Below, piece by piece: positions 43,771-52,024 of a stretch of DNA of 64,000 nucleotides (its first letter is position 1; each line of letters starts with the position of its first letter). The notes beneath the pieces were generated by a model, which was given only the letters and a program-made list of their open reading frames with translations, had not been told where the DNA came from and did no database searches. The stretch is from the NCBI GenBank assembly GCA_903838415.1, contig CAILYI010000146.1, positions 62,001 to 126,000 of the forward strand, read 5' to 3'. Position numbers and translations under genes: made by a program. The DNA is from an uncultured Anaerolineae bacterium (lineage in GTDB: Bacteria > Chloroflexota > Anaerolineae > Anaerolineales > Villigracilaceae).

Positions 43771-44588
43771 TGCTGCTGACTCTCGTCCAGTTTTCTCATT
43801 ACCCCCAGCAGAATCAACGAGACCAGTACCAGCACAACTGAAAGCACGACCGCCACATCCAGGTTGCGCTCAAAGCTGAGGTAAATTGCCAGCGGCATGG
43901 TCTGAGTCACCCCTTCCAGGTTGCCAGCAAACAAAATCGTCGCGCCGAATTCGCCCAAAGCGCGCGTCCAGGCCAAAATCGCGCCGCTGATCAGCGCCCG
44001 GCCAGCCAGCGGAAACATGACCAGGGTAAACATCTGCACCTGGGTGGCGCCTTCGACGTGCGCGGCCTCCTCCAACTGCGGATCAATGCTGGCAAACCCA
44101 ATTCGCGCCGAGCGGACGAAAAGCGGCGCGGAGACAAACGTCTGGGCGATGACTACCGCCGCGGTGGTGAAGGGCAGCTGGATCCCGAGGGCATCCAGCC
44201 AGCCGCCGAACAAACCACGGCGCCCGAAGGCGATCAACAGCGCCAGGCCAGCCACGGAGGGCGGCAGGACGACCGGCAGGTCGAGCAACAGTTCCAGCGC
44301 GGCGCGGCCCGGAAATTCCCAACGCGCCAGGATGTAGGCCAGCGGCGTCCCAATCAGCAGGGAAATGGTCAGGCTGATCAGGCTGGTGACCAGGCTTAAT
44401 TGAAGCGCCGAAAGCGCTGTCTCCGAAAGGGCATAACCGAAAAAGTCTCCACCGGCGGCGCGCAGGAAAAGCGCCAGCAGCGGTAATCCAAGCAAAAGGA
44501 CGAGCAGCAGTCCGGGAATAACAAACAGCCAGTCAGACTGGCTGTTTGGAGTAACAATGCGGTGAATGGAGGAGCGGCGCAGGCGCAT
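43764..44588 (-). CDS. modB: Molybdate ABC transporter permease ModB
   Basis: The 274-residue membrane protein has a CysTWA/ModB-type permease core with about six helices: LSLVTSLISLTISLLIGTPLAYILARWEFPGR, LLLDLPVVLPPSVAGLALLIAFGRRG, and the ATPase-contact loop LEEAAHVEGATQVQMFTLVMFPLA. GAILAWTRALGEFGATILFAG is diagnostic for ModB/CysT. It follows modA by 4 nt. No modC ATPase gene is next to it; its 3' end overlaps the converging padR1 by 7 nt. Molybdate is the expected substrate, with tungstate possible. Confidence 0.93.
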   Translation of the reverse strand: MRLRRSSIHRIVTPNSQSDWLFVIPGLLLVLLLGLPLLALFLRAAGGDFFGYALSETALSALQLSLVTSLISLTISLLIGTPLAYILARWEFPGRAALELLLDLPVVLPPSVAGLALLIAFGRRGLFGGWLDALGIQLPFTTAAVVIAQTFVSAPLFVRSARIGFASIDPQLEEAAHVEGATQVQMFTLVMFPLAGRALISGAILAWTRALGEFGATILFAGNLEGVTQTMPLAIYLSFERNLDVAVVLSVVLVLVSLILLGVMRKLDESQQHH

Positions 44589-44592
44589 GCAG

Positions 44593-45444
44593 TTATTTTA
44601 CTGGCAAAAAGCCATATTTTGCCAAAACAGCCTGCCCATCCGGAGATAAGATAAAAGCGACGAAGGCTTTGGCCAGGTCGGCGTTCTTGCTATCCGCGAC
44701 AGGCGCAATCGGATACGAGGCAATGGTGTAGAGCGCATCGGGGATATCCAACGTTCCGAGTTTATCAGCCACTGCTGTGGTGACATCCGTCACGTAAACG
44801 ATCCCTGCATCCGCTTCACCCATGCTGACCTTGGTGATGATTGCTTTGACATTGTCTTCATACGAAACCACATTTTTGATGACACTGTCTTTGTAAGTCG
44901 GATCAAAACCCGGGTCTTTGATGGCTTTATCCAGGAAATCCAGCGCATACTGGCCGCACGGGACAGCTTTATCGCCCAAATCCAGCTTGAGACCGGCCTT
45001 GGATAAATCCTGGAGTTCCCTGATGCCCGCCGGATTATCCTTGGGGAAGATGACAACCAGGCGATTCCTGGCAAAAGGTTGAGCCGCGTCTGCGCTGACG
45101 CGGTTGGACTTTACAGCCGCATCCATGTATTTCTTGCTGGCACTGGCGAAGACATCGGCTGCCGCGCCCTGATCGAGCTGCTGGGCCAACTGCTGTGATC
45201 CGGCAAAGCTGAACACAACCGTCACGCCGGGATTCTGAGCTTCAAACGCTTTGCCCAGCTCTGTGAAGGATTCGGTCAGGGAAGCGGCGGCCAAAACGGT
45301 CAATGTTTGGGGAGCTGGCGGCGCTACCGTGGGCGGGACAGCGGTCGGCGCCGGGAGTTCGGCAGCGGGAGTTGCCTGTGGCGCGCAAGCCGCACTGGTC
45401 AGCAGGACGATCAACATCAGCAATGCGAGGATCCTGGTTTTCAT
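44593..45444 (-). CDS. modA: Molybdate-binding lipoprotein ModA
   Basis: The start at 45444 follows AAGGAG and gives 283 residues. A lipoprotein signal (TSAAC, Cys20) and a Pro/Ala/Thr linker precede a ModA domain: LTVLAAASLTESFTELGKAF, VVFSFAGSQQLAQQLDQGA, ADVFASASKKYMDAA, and GEADAGIVYVTDV with the metal-anion ligands expected nearby. It captures molybdate or tungstate at the membrane surface for ModB. An in-frame Met six codons upstream is rejected because the ribosome site fits the internal one. A PadR-type operator lies in its promoter. Confidence 0.93.
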   Translation of the reverse strand: MKTRILALLMLIVLLTSAACAPQATPAAELPAPTAVPPTVAPPAPQTLTVLAAASLTESFTELGKAFEAQNPGVTVVFSFAGSQQLAQQLDQGAAADVFASASKKYMDAAVKSNRVSADAAQPFARNRLVVIFPKDNPAGIRELQDLSKAGLKLDLGDKAVPCGQYALDFLDKAIKDPGFDPTYKDSVIKNVVSYEDNVKAIITKVSMGEADAGIVYVTDVTTAVADKLGTLDIPDALYTIASYPIAPVADSKNADLAKAFVAFILSPDGQAVLAKYGFLPVK

Positions 45445-45511
45445 GATTTTTCTCCTTCTCAAAAGAATATGAAAACGGTTGTTTCAGGCGGTCAAAACAA
45501 ATTTCATATTT

Positions 45512-45572
45512 TTACTCACTCACTGAGTAATACTCTTTCGGTAAGTATATCAAGATGCGCAATTTAAAGCAA
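45512..45572 (-). promoter_or_regulatory. modA promoter with PadR-type operator
   Basis: On the minus strand TTGCTT (45572-45567) and TATACT (45549-45544) are 17 nt apart. Downstream lies TTACTCA-N5-TGAGTAA (45512-45530), a perfect 7-bp dyad. Spacer and core promoter sequence (GCGCATCTTGATATACT) closely resemble the padR2 promoter. Confidence 0.8.
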
Positions 45573-45657
45573 GATAGCTGTGCGCTATCCTGACAGGAAA
45601 AACCTTTTATTTAAAAATAGGGGGAAATTGTTGATTGAAGCGCTGCTCTATCCGGTT

Positions 45658-46104
45658 TTATGGATGCGCGCGCGTGCCGTACCAGCCGAGTTTCTCCACC
45701 GCGCGGATGTCAAATTCGGGCACATACGGTTTGATGTCCAACAGCGGCGTGCCATCCAGCATATCGACCTGCTGAATTTTCAGCCGCGACCCGCTTCTCT
45801 CGAGCAAACGAACAACCGAAATCCCGATTGGGTTGGGCCGTTTATAAAAGCGAGTGGCGAAAATTCCATGTTCGTGGTTGTCCAGGAACGGTTTGACCAT
45901 CAAGTCTGGGCTTTTAAGGGCTTCATGGAAAACGTAGATCAGGATCAGGTCTGACAGTTCGTCAATACTTTCCAGCCCGGCGACATATTCCGGAAATACT
46001 TCGATCTCGCCCAACGCAGTGGAACGCGAAGACTGGATCGGCATCCCGGCCGCTTCTTTGAAGGGCGTATGAATCACCCCAATCGGTTTCATGGAAAATT
46101 CCAT
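45658..46104 (-). CDS. TrmO-like (UPF0066/VirR) methyltransferase
   Basis: The start at 46104 follows AGGAG and gives 148 residues, the size of a minimal TrmO domain. It begins MKPIGVIHTPFKEAAGMPIQ after a short lead, then has GEIEVFPEYVAGLESIDELS, IYVFHEA and FATRFYKRPNPIGISVVRLL, ending with DGTPLLDIKPYVPEFD. The TrmO family methylates N6-threonylcarbamoyl-adenosine 37 in tRNA using SAM; archaeal-type short members have less clear roles. It is 20 nt after padR2 and probably co-transcribed with it, which is an odd partner for a tRNA enzyme. Confidence 0.88.
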   Translation of the reverse strand: MEFSMKPIGVIHTPFKEAAGMPIQSSRSTALGEIEVFPEYVAGLESIDELSDLILIYVFHEALKSPDLMVKPFLDNHEHGIFATRFYKRPNPIGISVVRLLERSGSRLKIQQVDMLDGTPLLDIKPYVPEFDIRAVEKLGWYGTRAHP

Positions 46105-46124
46105 AATGGCGTCTCCTGTGGCAG

Positions 46125-46670
46125 CTAAAAATTCTGCTGGCACTCGTCCAGCCATTCCAGCACGGTATTTAACTGTTTCAGACGCAAATCCAGGCTCATG
46201 CGGTTGTAGATTTGATCGCCGGGCAGTTCGCTGCGCGCAATTTCCAGCCGGGCAATATGACTCCGCGCCTCGGCCTTTTGCAGTTGAAAGGCATCCGCCA
46301 GCTTTTCAGGCTGATACTGACTCAAAAAATACAGGCGCGTGACAAATTCCATGCGGATGGCGCGGGTGCTGCCGCCGCTGGGAGCTGAGAGCCATTCCAA
46401 AAAGCGTTGACGTCCCTGCGGCGTCAGACTCAGCAGCTGGCGCGTGGGCAGCTTTTCTTGGAGAATTTCCTCCACTGAAATATCGCCCTGCGCTTCGAGA
46501 CGCTTCAAAATCGAATAGGCCTGACTCTGGCTGAGATGCCAGACCTGCCCCAGGTCGCTGACCACCTTGCGGTGCAGGTCATAGCCGTGCCCCGGCTCGC
46601 CAAAGAGCAAACCCAACAGCGCCATTTCAGGCGAAAGCGTGCCAATATGATGTGGTTTATGTTCTTTCAT
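46125..46670 (-). CDS. PadR-family regulator 2
   Basis: The 181-residue protein has a PadR winged helix (SPEMALLGLLFGEPGHGYDLH, LGQVWHLSQSQAYSILKRLEAQG, LPTRQLLSLTPQGRQRFLEWL) and a helical C terminus, the same size and layout as PadR1 at 43225. Both share the operator motif in their promoters, so they may bind the same sites or cross-regulate. It is followed by the TrmO-like gene. The signal is unknown. Confidence 0.92.
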   Translation of the reverse strand: MKEHKPHHIGTLSPEMALLGLLFGEPGHGYDLHRKVVSDLGQVWHLSQSQAYSILKRLEAQGDISVEEILQEKLPTRQLLSLTPQGRQRFLEWLSAPSGGSTRAIRMEFVTRLYFLSQYQPEKLADAFQLQKAEARSHIARLEIARSELPGDQIYNRMSLDLRLKQLNTVLEWLDECQQNF

Positions 46671-46693
46671 TTTCTACTCACTGGTTCAGCCTT

Positions 46694-46734
46694 ACTCATT
46701 GGATGAGTGTATCAAGTTGTGCGACTTTGAGCAA
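46694..46734 (-). promoter_or_regulatory. padR2 promoter with PadR-type operator
   Basis: On the minus strand TTGCTC (46734-46729) and TACACT (46711-46706) are spaced by 17 nt. ACTCA-N5-TGAGT (46694-46708) overlaps the -10 box. A half site ACTCAC lies nearer the gene at about 46674. Confidence 0.78.
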
Positions 46735-46763
46735 GATGGAAAAACAAAAAATTGATCTGACTT

Positions 46764-47801
46764 TTACGCTTTTTTCTCGCAGATTGAACTGCGCCGGATG
46801 ACCAGTTCCGGTTGGATGATGTGCTGCCGGGGAGCGACCGGCTGATTTACGCCAGCTTCGATGATTTGATGGAGCTGCTCAACCGCAATTTGACCTGATT
46901 GCAGCAATCCCTGGCTTACTGAAGTCAGCGGCGGCCAGTAGGAGGCCACTTCGGGGGTGTTGTCGTATCCGACCAGGAGCAGATCGTCCGGGATTGACAG
47001 CCCTCGTCGGCAGGCGGTATGGATTGCGCCCAGGGCCATGCTGTCGTTGCAGGCGAAAACCGCATCGATATCCGGGCGCTGATTTAGCAGGGTTTCCATG
47101 CAGTTTTTCCCGCTTTCGGCCAGCCAATTCCCCTCCAACACCAGGGAAACGTCAGTATCCAGACCGGCCTGTTCGAGGGTCTGCCGCCAGCCTGCCAGGC
47201 GGGCTTTCGATTCCCACCAATCCGCCGGACCGGTGATGATGCCGATTGTGCGGCAGCCCTGTTCGATCAGGTGCGCAACCGCCAGGCTGGCACCAGCCTG
47301 ATTGTCGATGGTGACCACGTTCAGGGCCGGATCGGGGTGCATATGCAGAAAGATGATCGGAGGGTAGTTTCCTGTCAGAGTATGCCTAACCCACTCCCGG
47401 TTGCCGTCAATCTCATGGATGGCCCAGATGATACCGTCCGCCCGCCGGGCGCTGATCTGATTCAAGGTGTTGATAATCTCATCTTCCGTTGAGCCGTTGA
47501 CAAAGTGCAGCATGATGGAATATCCCAGCTCGTTGGCTTCCCGCTGAATACCTGTCAGGGCGGAGGAGTAGCCATACAAACCCAGATCACTGAGCTCCTT
47601 GATGACGATCGAGAGCACATGACTGCGCTGATTGACCAATCCGCGCGCCAACAGATTGGGATGGTAGCCCAATTCGTCCATGGCGGCCAAAATTCGCTGG
47701 CGTGTCTCTACCGCCACCGGGCGCTTGCCGCTCAAGGCATTCGAGACCGTCCCAATCGAGACTCCTGCGCGCCTGGCAACATCCTGAATGGTAGCTCGCA
47801 T
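46764..47801 (-). CDS. LacI-family transcriptional regulator 2
   Basis: The start at 47801 follows GGAG and gives 345 residues beginning MRATIQDVARRAGVSIGTVS, a LacI helix-turn-helix, then RPVAVETRQRILAAMDELGYHPN and a ligand domain (RADGIIWAIHEIDG, IDAVFACNDSMALGAIHTA, LLLVGYDNTPEVASYWPPLT). An extension of seven residues upstream is unsupported. It diverges from the isomerase-kinase-aldolase operon at 47957. A perfect palindrome in the shared interval is a likely binding site, so it should repress that sugar pathway in the absence of inducer. Confidence 0.93.
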   Translation of the reverse strand: MRATIQDVARRAGVSIGTVSNALSGKRPVAVETRQRILAAMDELGYHPNLLARGLVNQRSHVLSIVIKELSDLGLYGYSSALTGIQREANELGYSIMLHFVNGSTEDEIINTLNQISARRADGIIWAIHEIDGNREWVRHTLTGNYPPIIFLHMHPDPALNVVTIDNQAGASLAVAHLIEQGCRTIGIITGPADWWESKARLAGWRQTLEQAGLDTDVSLVLEGNWLAESGKNCMETLLNQRPDIDAVFACNDSMALGAIHTACRRGLSIPDDLLLVGYDNTPEVASYWPPLTSVSQGLLQSGQIAVEQLHQIIEAGVNQPVAPRQHIIQPELVIRRSSICEKKA

Positions 47802-47841
47802 CCAATTCTCCGGCTTTTCCAAAAATAAGGAAATTCGTTAC

Positions 47842-47895
47842 TTGACAAGTTAAGTTGTTGTTATTATAACTATTATACCGATTAAAACGTTTTAA
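47842..47895 (+). promoter_or_regulatory. Promoter and LacI-type operator of the isomerase operon
   Basis: TTGACA (47842-47847) and TATAAC (47865-47870) are 17 nt apart. The perfect palindrome TTAAAACGTTTTAA with central CG (47882-47895) covers the predicted start region. It lies between the divergent lacI2 and isomerase genes. Confidence 0.78.
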
Positions 47896-47956
47896 CTGAA
47901 GTTTATTCAGCCATTTTGGTTCGCAGAAGATCATTTTCGCACCCCAGGAGACCCGT

Positions 47957-49372
47957 ATGACTCAAAAATCCAGATTCGCTTTATTTTTTGGTAACCGTGG
48001 ATTCTTCCCGGCTTCGTTGATTGCCAGCGCTCGTGAAGAGATGAAGCATGAATTGAATAGCATGGGGCACGAGGTCTTGATGTTGGAGACTGAAGCGACG
48101 CGCTATGGCGCGGTTGAGACGCCCCAGGAAGGCGATGTGTATGCAAACTTCCTGCGAGCCAACCGCGGCAAGTTCGACGGCGTGATTGTCTGCCTGCCCA
48201 ATTTTGGGGACGAGACCGGCGCGGTAGCCGCGCTGCAGGAAGCCGGTGTGCCGATTTTGATCCACGCTTATCCGGATGAATATGACAAGATGTCCCCCGC
48301 CCTGCGGCGCGATTCTTTTTGCGGCAAGATTTCGATCATGGACGTTTTCCGCCAGTATGGCGTGAAATTCACCGCGCTCAAGCCGCACACCGTCAAACCG
48401 GGCAGTCCGCGCTTCAAAGCCAACATTGACGAATTTGACCGCATCTGCCGGGTGGTGGGCGGCGTAAAGGGGATGGTCGTCGGGGCGATTGGCGCGCGCA
48501 CCACACCTTTCAAAACGGTGCGCATTGACGAGGTCGCTTTGCAGCGGCACGGCATCACGGTCGAAACCTTCGACCTGTCAGATATTTTCCTGCGCATGAA
48601 AGCGGTCAAACCGGGAGATTCCGGCTATATCGACAAGGCCAAAGGCCTGCAGGCCGCATCCTCCTGGCAAAGTGTGCCCGAAAAGGCCTTCGACAACCTG
48701 GTACGCCTGGGCGTCACGCTCGATAAAGTGGCAGAAGAAGCCCGGCTGGACGCCATGGCGATCCGCTGTTGGACGGAAATGCAGATGCAGATGGGAATTT
48801 CTCCCTGCGTGGCGATGGGCATTCTCAATGAAACCGGCCTGGCCACCGCCTGCGAAGTGGACCTGGGCAACGCTGTCGCCATGCGCGCCCTGCACCTGGC
48901 ATCCGGTGACCCGGTCGGCCTGTTGGATTGGAATAATAATTACGGCGATGAAGATGATAAGTGCATCCTGTTCCACTGCGGCCCGATGCCAGCCAGCCTG
49001 ATGGAAGGTCTGGGACAAATCAGCGATCACGCCATCCTGATTAACGCTGTCGGTGAAGGGAATGCCTACGGCTGCAACGTGGGCCGCATCAAGCCGATGG
49101 ATTTCACCTTCGGCAGCCTGATGACCGATGAGGGCCGGGTGAAAATGTTCCTAGGAGAAGCTCGCTTCACATCCGATCCGATTCCGGGCAACTTCTTCGG
49201 CGTGGCGGGCGTGGCGGAAATCCGCAATTTGCAGGATGTGCTGCTGCATGTCGGCCTGAATGGACACCGGCATCACGTCAGCATCACGCCGGGGCATGTA
49301 CAGGCGCCGCTGCGCCATGCTTTGGAGCATTATCTCAACTTTGACGTGTCGCTGCCACAGGATCAGGCATAA
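47957..49372 (+). CDS. L-fucose/L-arabinose isomerase-family protein
   Basis: The 471-residue protein belongs to the fucose/arabinose isomerase superfamily: FALFFGNRGFFPASLIASAREEM at the start, FDGVIVCLPNFGDETGAVAA, VVGAIGARTTPFKTVRIDE, and MAIRCWTEMQMQMGISPCVAMG with a metal-ligand Glu. FHCGPMP and GHRHHVSITPGHV follow near the end. These Mn-dependent enzymes convert aldoses to ketoses. The following kinase and class II aldolase make a complete isomerase-kinase-aldolase route. The particular sugar is unknown; sulfoquinovose-type isomerases also belong here. It follows an AGGAGA site. Confidence 0.88.
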   Translation: MTQKSRFALFFGNRGFFPASLIASAREEMKHELNSMGHEVLMLETEATRYGAVETPQEGDVYANFLRANRGKFDGVIVCLPNFGDETGAVAALQEAGVPILIHAYPDEYDKMSPALRRDSFCGKISIMDVFRQYGVKFTALKPHTVKPGSPRFKANIDEFDRICRVVGGVKGMVVGAIGARTTPFKTVRIDEVALQRHGITVETFDLSDIFLRMKAVKPGDSGYIDKAKGLQAASSWQSVPEKAFDNLVRLGVTLDKVAEEARLDAMAIRCWTEMQMQMGISPCVAMGILNETGLATACEVDLGNAVAMRALHLASGDPVGLLDWNNNYGDEDDKCILFHCGPMPASLMEGLGQISDHAILINAVGEGNAYGCNVGRIKPMDFTFGSLMTDEGRVKMFLGEARFTSDPIPGNFFGVAGVAEIRNLQDVLLHVGLNGHRHHVSITPGHVQAPLRHALEHYLNFDVSLPQDQA

Positions 49373-49381
49373 GGAGACATT

Positions 49382-50887
49382 ATGAGCCTCCTGGGGATCG
49401 ACGTTGGGACGAGCGGCTGCAAAGCGGCAGTCTTTTCAGAAGACGGGCGGCTGCTTGGTTTGGTCTACGATGAGTACGACTATCAAAGTCCGCAGCACGG
49501 CTGGGCAGAATTGGATTCGGTCGACGTTTGGCGGAAGGTGAAGCTCACCATCCGTCAGGCGGTGGCTGAAACAAAGTCTGATCCCGTCAAGGCGGTATGC
49601 GTCTCGTCGCTGGGCGAGACGGTCGTGCCGGTTACGGCTGAGCGCAAGATTCTCGGCCCGGCCCTGTTAAATTTCGACGTGCGCGGCGATGAATATCTCG
49701 CTGAACTGCGCGGCCGCCTTCCCGATGAAATGTTGTATCAGATTAACGGAAACACACTCGGCAATCAGTATGCGCTCACCAAGCTGAAGTGGCTGCGGCA
49801 GCATCAGCCTGATATCTACCGTCAGAGCGCGTTTTTTCTGGCCTGGAGCGGCTTTGTCTCCTTTATGTTGGGCGCTGAAGCCCGAGTGGATTATTCGCTG
49901 GCAAATCGCACCCTGCTGTTCGACCTGGAACGCTGCGATTGGTCGGATGAACTGTTGGAGCTGGCCCAACTGGAGCGGGCCAAACTGCCCCCCACCGTTC
50001 CCTCCGGGGTGGTGATTGGCACGGTGGCGAACGAGATCGCCGCGGAACTGGGCCTGCCTGCAGGCATTCCCATCGTCAGCGGCGGGCACGACCAATGCTG
50101 TAACGGAATCGGCAGCGGTGTGCTCGCGCCAGGACAGGCCATGTATGGCATGGGCACTTACTTGTGCATGACGCCGGTTTTTGAGCAGCGCCCCGCAACG
50201 GCGCTCATGCTTAAACGCGGCTTGAACACCGAACATCACACCGTGCCGGGACAATACGTCAGCTTTCTTTACAACCAGGGCGGATCATTGGTCAAATGGT
50301 TCCGAAATACGTTTGCCGCCGCCGAACGTCAACAGGCCCAGGCCAGCGGGCAGGACCTGTACGCGACGTTGTTGTCAGAAATGCCCGCGGATTTGAGTCA
50401 CGTCATGGTGCTGCCGCATTTTGCCATCACCGGCCCGCCGAACTTTATCTCCGATTCATGCGGAGCCATGGCAGGCCTGAAACTGGAAACTTCGCGCGGT
50501 GAAATCTTGAAGGGCCTGATCGAAGCGATGACTTTCTACATTCGCGAGAGCTTCGAGACGCTGCCGGGAGCCGGGATCGACGTGACGGATTTCCGCGCGG
50601 TTGGCGGAGGCAGCAAATCGGACCTGTGGATTCAGATCAGCGCCGACATTTTTGGACGCCCGTTTGTGCGGCCCAAAATCACCGAAGCGGGCGCCCTGGG
50701 TGCGGCCATCCTGGCGGGAGTGGGCTGCGGCGTATTCGCATCACTGGAAAGCGGCGTGGCAACCATGGTTCATTTGGATCGCACCTTCGAGCCTGATCCG
50801 AAAAAACAGGCCGCTTACGATGAGCGTTTTTCAAAATACCAGCGTTTTTGGCCGTTGATGGCCGATTATTTGCGCGAACTGGCGTGA
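49382..50887 (+). CDS. FGGY-family carbohydrate kinase
   Basis: The 501-residue protein has both FGGY halves: LLGIDVGTSGCKAAVFSEDG (ATP loop), YQSPQHGWAELDSVDVW, GIPIVSGGHDQCCNGIGSG and the C-terminal signature region FRAVGGGSKSDLWIQISADI with FVRPKITEAGALGAAILAG. It phosphorylates a ketose such as a xylulose or fuculose type before aldol cleavage. It follows the isomerase by 9 nt. Xylulokinase-like proteins are closest, but the substrate is set by the isomerase and cannot be named. Confidence 0.92.
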   Translation: MSLLGIDVGTSGCKAAVFSEDGRLLGLVYDEYDYQSPQHGWAELDSVDVWRKVKLTIRQAVAETKSDPVKAVCVSSLGETVVPVTAERKILGPALLNFDVRGDEYLAELRGRLPDEMLYQINGNTLGNQYALTKLKWLRQHQPDIYRQSAFFLAWSGFVSFMLGAEARVDYSLANRTLLFDLERCDWSDELLELAQLERAKLPPTVPSGVVIGTVANEIAAELGLPAGIPIVSGGHDQCCNGIGSGVLAPGQAMYGMGTYLCMTPVFEQRPATALMLKRGLNTEHHTVPGQYVSFLYNQGGSLVKWFRNTFAAAERQQAQASGQDLYATLLSEMPADLSHVMVLPHFAITGPPNFISDSCGAMAGLKLETSRGEILKGLIEAMTFYIRESFETLPGAGIDVTDFRAVGGGSKSDLWIQISADIFGRPFVRPKITEAGALGAAILAGVGCGVFASLESGVATMVHLDRTFEPDPKKQAAYDERFSKYQRFWPLMADYLRELA

Positions 50888-50984
50888 TTCATCCCGCCGG
50901 TGGCTTTCGTCCAGGTAGACGGGCCTTTCGTCCAGATGGACGGAGAAAAAATTCACCCATATCAAACTAAGAAAAGGATCCCAG

Positions 50985-52013
50985 ATGGCCAAACTCTTCA
51001 ATCGTTCCTGGACACGTTCGGAATTACACAGTTACGTTGGCGACCTGTCGCAAATTGCCGGGATCAAACTGGCAGAATGGGCGGATGGCACCGAACGCGG
51101 GCTGCGCGTGGCGGATGTTCGCAGCGGGTCGGGACTAAGCTTCAGCGTCTTGCTCGACCGTGGCATGGATATCGGCCCGGCGGCTTACAAAGGCATGCCG
51201 CTGGCCTGGGCTTCCCCGGCCGGTTGGGGGCATCCCATGTATTACGAACCACAGGGCGCGGGCTGGGTGCGCACCTTTGGCGGTGGCCTGCTGACCGGCT
51301 GCGGCCTGACCTATCTCGGCGCGCCGGACGAAGATCAAGGCGAGTCGCTCGGCCTGCATGGGCGCTTATCGCATCTCCCGGCGCAGCGCGTACACATCGA
51401 CGAAGCCTGGCAGGGCGACGAATGCTCTTTTTGGGTCGAAGGCGAAATGCGACAGGTGCGCGCGCTCGGTGAGCACCTGCGCTTAAAGCGCCGCATCTCG
51501 GTGGCTTTGGGAGGAAACCGCATCCTGATTCAGGACCGGGTCGAGAACCTGGGAGCAGTCGAAAGCCCGCTGATGCTTTTGTACCATATCAATGTGGGTT
51601 TCCCCTTCCTTGACGAAACCAGCGAACTGCTGACCGAACCGCATCCGGTGGAGGCGCGGGATGCCATCGCTCAACCAGGTCTGCCTGAATGGATGCATTT
51701 TCAGAAACCGACGCCGGGCTATCTTGAACAGGTCTTTTACCATAACCTGCCAGCAGATCAGGACGGCTGGGCCGGTGTCCAGTTGGTCAACCGCGCGCGC
51801 AAGCTGGGGCTGTCAGTCCGTTTCCAGAAAGCAACCCTGCCCGAACTCGTTCAATGGAAGATGATGGCGCACAGCAACTATGTGCTGGGGATTGAACCGG
51901 CCAACTGCCGGGTCAGTGGCCGCAGCCAGGAACGCGCGCGTGGCGCGCTGCAATTTCTACAGCCGGGCGAACAACGCGAATTTCAAGTCGCAATCGAAGT
52001 AAACGAAGCATAA
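50985..52013 (+). CDS. DUF4432 aldose-1-epimerase-like protein
   Basis: The 342-residue protein resembles the DUF4432 branch of the aldose 1-epimerase (galactose mutarotase) fold: RGLRVADVRSGSGLSFSVLLDRGMDIGPAAYKG, WVRTFGGGLLTGCGLTYLGAP, LHGRLSHLPAQRVHID and LLYHINVGFPFLDET with conserved His. Members often accompany sugar isomerase, kinase or aldolase genes and may mutarotate the substrate. It is the third gene of the operon, separated from the kinase by 97 nt that contain a near repeat of CTTTCGTCCAG-GT-GACGG. Confidence 0.85.
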   Translation: MAKLFNRSWTRSELHSYVGDLSQIAGIKLAEWADGTERGLRVADVRSGSGLSFSVLLDRGMDIGPAAYKGMPLAWASPAGWGHPMYYEPQGAGWVRTFGGGLLTGCGLTYLGAPDEDQGESLGLHGRLSHLPAQRVHIDEAWQGDECSFWVEGEMRQVRALGEHLRLKRRISVALGGNRILIQDRVENLGAVESPLMLLYHINVGFPFLDETSELLTEPHPVEARDAIAQPGLPEWMHFQKPTPGYLEQVFYHNLPADQDGWAGVQLVNRARKLGLSVRFQKATLPELVQWKMMAHSNYVLGIEPANCRVSGRSQERARGALQFLQPGEQREFQVAIEVNEA

Positions 52014-52024
52014 TAGGAGAGTAT

